Part shown: one piece after another, positions 60,065 to 64,000 of the stretch
Numbering within the stretch: position 1 is the stretch's first letter
Layout of the letters: the number at the start of each line of letters is the position of its first letter
Assembly (NCBI RefSeq): GCF_902150065.1
Contig: NC_043986.1
Coordinates: forward strand, 11,692,890-11,756,889
DNA from: Myripristis murdjan
Lineage: Eukaryota; Chordata; Actinopteri; Holocentriformes; Holocentridae
Direction of reading: 5' to 3'
DNA: 64,000 nucleotides
Translations under genes and position numbers: made by a program
Notes under the pieces: generated by a model
Database searches by the model: none
What the model was told of the DNA's origin: nothing
What the model saw: the letters and a program-made list of their open reading frames with translations, nothing else

Positions 60065-60606
60065 TGTTGCTCCAACAGGGTGGAATTCTGTCAAAGGGAA
60101 ATGACAGTATCTTCATGTTATTCAGGGTAACAGCTGCACTGACACTTTCACAGAATCATCGTGTGTTTGGGTGTGTGAGTATAAGCCAGCTATTTTTGAC
60201 CCCCCTTCCTGGACAAAGTGTGGCAGAATTCAAGGCCTGTAACCTGCTGCTGCGCTCCAGTATGCTCATCTACTTAACACACGTTCTCACTCCCCAGACT
60301 TCACCAGCCCCTCTTCTCCCGCCACAGAAAGAGTGAAAAGAGCATGCTCGCCTTACTGTAACACATCTCTTGAAACTGGTCTTTCTCAGCTCTGCCCTGT
60401 TGACTGTACAGCCACTAGCAAGCCAGTTGGCATGTGCTGCCTGCACCGCTCACGCTGCAGAATTGCAGCGAGGTGCAAAAATAGCACCAGCAGTATTTCA
60501 GTTGGCTTAAAAATAGGTGCAACATGGCGCGCAACACCGAGAGGATGTTTGTGTTGTAGCTTACAGGTGGTTTCACTGATTCAATATGAAAACTCTTTTA
60601 TGCACT

Positions 60607-60951
60607 ATAATCCTTGTTTATAGTGTTTATATTGCTTACTGCTATTTATCATGTGTATACTGTATATTTCTTCTAAATTTGCACATTGACCTATCTCTAT
60701 GCACATTTTATACACCCATGCACAAGTTTTTTTCTGTTTTTTTTTTTTTTTGCACATTGCTTTTTGCACACTGGCTTGTACTTAGATCTTATTCTGTTGT
60801 ACTCAGATCTTATTCTGTTGTACTTAGATCTTATTCTTTATTTTTTTTTATCTTTCCTTTATTTTATTTAATCTGTAATCTGTGGATACTGCTGAAAAAC
60901 TGTGAATTTCCTGCGGGATGAATAAAGTATCTATCTATCTATCTATCTATC
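60607..60951 (+). repeat. 3' end of a non-LTR retroelement (L2/RSg-1-like tail), upstream of arhgap4 coding start
   Basis: Ends 'ctgcgggatgaataaagtat' followed by (CTAT)n at about 60929-60951. Homologous along its length to the inverted copy at 4891-5190. It contains a local triplication of 'ttgtacttagatcttattct' units at about 60775-60838. Confidence 0.75.
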
Positions 60952-62112
60952 AGAAAAATACTCTTTCCTGCTTTCTGTGCTTGGTTTAATTGAGATATGG
61001 GGGAAGTTAATCTGAATAAGAGCATCCCTTATTATTCTTCATTCACACTCATCTGTTGAACCTAGTCTGTCACTGGGTTTATTTTTCATTTGTTGTCATC
61101 ACACGCTGCGACAACAAATAACCTTGTACAAAATATTCCTTATAGTGTCAGCATTGCACAATCCAGACCAGTCCTTTCTTCATGTTTGGGTGGAGAAGAG
61201 ACACACAGCGCTGCCAGGTGGAAACACATGAGAAGACAGAAGTCTTCATGAATGCTGCGGCTTGACCTTGTTCCTCGTGGTTCCATGCCATAAAATGCCT
61301 GAGAGTGAGTCTAACACATGACCCACTTAAAAAGGCTTTTGATGAAGCGAGGATCAGCAGCCTTGTCGCTCTCTGTTGTCTGTTGCCTGTTGCTGAGATA
61401 ACCCTTTATTAGGAAGAGCTGTAGTGCACTTCAGAAAAGGGAAGGCCAGGGTGTTTCTTTGGTGGATCACTACCCTCTGTGCACAAGCATGACACACATT
61501 CTCTCTCTCTGTGGTGGTGACTTCCCCTTTCTTTCAACACCAAACATCACTGATCAGCATTCTCTTCAGCTAAAATTCTCCCAGAATTGCCACAGTTTCT
61601 CAATTGTCAAGCTTAAAATCACTCCTCTGCAAAACAACAAACCCAAAACTTACAGTAAAAAGAGGGAATGAGTCTCATTTTTCCATTCTCTGTCGCCCTT
61701 TTCCATCAGCCCTTCCATTCTTTTTCTATGTGATCACCCATGAATCACCACCTCCAGCATGGAGACTGTCGTCACAATTAGCAGTAATATTTTATTAATG
61801 TTAGTCTTAGCTTCACTAGGAATGCTCATCAGGTTCACTGTTATATTAATGCACATTCCACTGTAAGTTTTGACAAGTCCCAACATATAAACACCAAGAC
61901 TGAACTATGAAGCGTTTATTGCCAGAGGACTATGTCTGAAGCCAATAAAAACTAAACTGTAATCAAGCAAAATTATCCTTCATAAGAATGTTTTTGCACT
62001 GTACAGTACAAAAATGCTTTTATTGGACCTGAAAGGTGACAAAGTCCACATTGTCTTCTAAAGAAAGATCAATAAATAACCAGAATTCAAAGCACCCAAA
62101 TGGGCGTCCTAC

Positions 62113-62160
62113 CTGGGGAGCTGTCTCGACTCGTGTCTTCTCCAGACTGAGGAAACTAAA
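62113..62160 (-). other. arhgap4: Possible 5' UTR exon of arhgap4
   Basis: On the minus strand 'cgagacagctccccag|gtagga' is a strong donor at the 62112/62113 border. A matching acceptor may be 'cctttgacag' just before the coding exon (near 60090). No start codon lies between, so this would be a non-coding first exon. The right limit is not determined. This is inference from splice signals only. Confidence 0.35.
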
Positions 62161-63538
62161 TAATGCCAGTTAATGGCACAGTAAGCTCTCAACTGTTTCA
62201 CCTCCCCCTCACATTGGACACGGATGGGTGTGGGTGGAGTGGAACTCAACTCTCTCTCTCGCTCTCTCTTTCTCTGACACACACATAATGCTTCACTGCT
62301 CTCTATTTCTCACCCTTTATCGTAGTCTCACACATTCACTATGAGACATCAGTGGATGATTGTGCAGGCACGGTGAGTGAGAACCTGTGTCAAGCCCCAC
62401 CACTCTCTTTCATGCCACCTTGAAGCTGTGCAGCATGGCTTCTCAACCATATGCTGTGCAGGCCTGAGAGATCTGCAGGTTTTCATTGCAGCCAAACACA
62501 ACATCAGCTGACTTCACTGATTAGTTCCTCCTTTCTCTACTAGAAAGGTGTGTTAATCAGTGAAACCACCTGGTATAATGAGGATCACAGCACCTCACTG
62601 TGTGCTTAAACACTGTATGCCTCTAATTTTACCCCAACTTCTAAACAGAAAGTAAAGCTGGTAACTTAAAAATTGCAGTGCCACATTTAGTGAAACAGCA
62701 AGCAGTGAAACAAAAGCTCAAAGGAAATTTCAAGACCCAATATTTTCTATGTCTTGTGCTTTAACATTTGCAGCAAAAAACAAACAAACAAACACAAACC
62801 GTTACTGGTTAATGTCACTGTGCATTTCATTCTCATCTCTTTGCACGATGAGGTGTTGCAGTGTTGTCTGCATCTCCCACTGCCAGCTAAAAGGTGTTAA
62901 ATGTCAAAAAGTGTGAAAAGGCCGCTGTGTTTTGTCACCAAGAGCACCAACTTCACTCCACTTGTTTCTCTGCAGCTTTTTCTGTTGGCTGTCAGCTACT
63001 TCTCTCTCACTCATGTTTCCTTCCTCTAACAAGAAGTCAAACTCTGTTGCACAATCCGGCTGAATTTGACTAAATTGCTTTCTTCCGATCAGTCTAAAAA
63101 AATGCACATAATAGAAGAAGGGAACCTCCCGATTAAAAATAGTGGATTTGAAATCTGTTATTCACACTGAACGTCTGCTGTAACTTTTGTGAGGCCCTGA
63201 AATTCCAGCGGACATGGTAGAAATTTGTCCCTGACATCTTTCAGTTCAGTGAAGAAAAGGGCTTTGTATTGACTTCTTGGGACTTTGTATCAGCTTTTTC
63301 TTTCAAGGTCAAAAACCTCTTGGAAGCTTGACAGGAATCGCATGCTTCTCAGTTTATCTTACAAAAGTTACAGCCAGGAGTTTGCATTCAAATCTTAATT
63401 AAATAATTTAATTAATCAAGATAATGACATTTCAGTTAGCATACTTCTATATATCACTACCTTTTCGCACAGTAATGACTGAACACTTACTACATAGACA
63501 CTGAAGCAAATGCAGTACCACAAGTATTATTTGAAACG
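62161..63538. other. Interval between arhgap4 and naa10; no gene seen
   Basis: Contains a CT/CA-rich tract at 62250-62285 and otherwise unremarkable AT-rich sequence. It probably includes the arhgap4 promoter on the left. Confidence 0.5.
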
Positions 63539-63544
63539 TTTATT
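63539..63544 (-). terminator. naa10: Candidate poly(A) signal of naa10
   Basis: AATAAA on the minus strand, about 400 bases after the naa10 stop codon, which would give a short 3' UTR. Confidence 0.45.
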
Positions 63545-63943
63545 TGAAGTATTTTGGTGAAATACTTGAGAGACCTGATTGAGACAAATTGAAAATCACC
63601 GTTTTATGCTTTCAGTTGTTTTGTAAATCTTAACAGGAGCTGTGGCCCATCATAGCAACAACAACAGCGGTCCATTAAAATCTTTGAGACCAGTTTCACT
63701 CAGAAAACATTTCCATTCGTTTCATCTCCCTCCAGGTCTCCTCTGCTGGTCACAAAAGTGTAAAGAGAGATCTGAGCCCCTTCCCGCCCAAAAATAAGAA
63801 AAAAAAAGGAAAACAAAACAGTGATAATGTGTGAACGGCTTAGATGCACAGATGGTCACAGTTTGTAAAGCCAAAAATATTGTCAAATGGGAGATAAAAA
63901 GGGGAAGCGAGTGATGAATTTAAAAATTGCTAGGATGGCGGTG

Positions 63944-64000
63944 TCATTGCGAGTCGGAGGAGGAATCTTTAACATCTGTGCTTTCTGTGGCCTCGCTGAC
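63944..64000 (-). CDS. naa10: N-alpha-acetyltransferase 10 catalytic subunit, C-terminal end only (partial)
   Basis: The last 18 codons and stop are visible: [18 protein letters not shown]. From memory, human NAA10 ends with [23 protein letters not shown], so the STDVKDSS block aligns directly. NAA10 is the catalytic subunit of the NatA complex, acetylating N-termini of nascent proteins at the ribosome; this acidic, Ser-rich tail lies outside the acetyltransferase domain. The rest of the gene is beyond the right edge. The neighbour relation arhgap4-naa10, both on the same strand, is the one seen in human Xq28, which supports the call despite its shortness. Confidence 0.85.
   Translation of the reverse strand, partial: [18 protein letters not shown]

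Overview
This is nuclear DNA from a ray-finned fish, very probably a percomorph teleost. The evidence is intron-rich genes with GT-AG splice sites, several proteins that align only with vertebrate families, dense CA/TG microsatellites, and teleost-type retroelement tails and MITE-like elements. All genes were identified by reading translated exons by eye; no database search was possible. I see no prokaryotic or viral gene, CRISPR array, tRNA or rRNA.

Layout, left to right. (1) 1-3655, minus strand: the 5' and middle exons of fam3a, with the last exons off the left edge. (2) 3656-4467: a short divergent promoter interval shared with idh3g, containing a palindromic CRE and a YY1-like site over the idh3g start. 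(3) 4468-9882, plus: a complete 12-exon idh3g, the gamma subunit of mitochondrial NAD-dependent isocitrate dehydrogenase. (4) About 10.8-34.4 kb: a gene-free, repeat-peppered interval. (5) 34491-40398, plus: a five-coding-exon V2-type vasopressin/vasotocin receptor (avpr2) with a very long third intracellular loop. (6) About 42.4-48.2 kb: gene-free. (7) 48267-51138, minus: a complete six-exon ssr4 (translocon-associated protein delta). (8) 53371-60064, minus: a complete 21-coding-exon arhgap4 (F-BAR plus RhoGAP) in which I cannot find the SH3 domain. (9) 63944-64000, minus: the last 18 codons of naa10, cut by the right edge.

The block corresponds to genes of human Xq28 (FAM3A, IDH3G, SSR4, AVPR2, ARHGAP4, NAA10), but the order differs. 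In mammals IDH3G and SSR4 are head to head. Here idh3g is head to head with fam3a, and ssr4 lies between avpr2 and arhgap4. The genes do not form one pathway: they cover mitochondrial metabolism, ER translocation, water-balance signalling, Rho regulation and N-terminal acetylation, and are together through conserved synteny.

No wholly new biological system is evident. The observations most worth following are the SH3-less arhgap4, the avpr2 gene with three additional phase-0 introns and a loop of about 187 residues, the fam3a/idh3g divergent promoter, the ssr4 promoter with ZNF143-like and UPR-like motifs, and several repeat families with two or more copies in the window.
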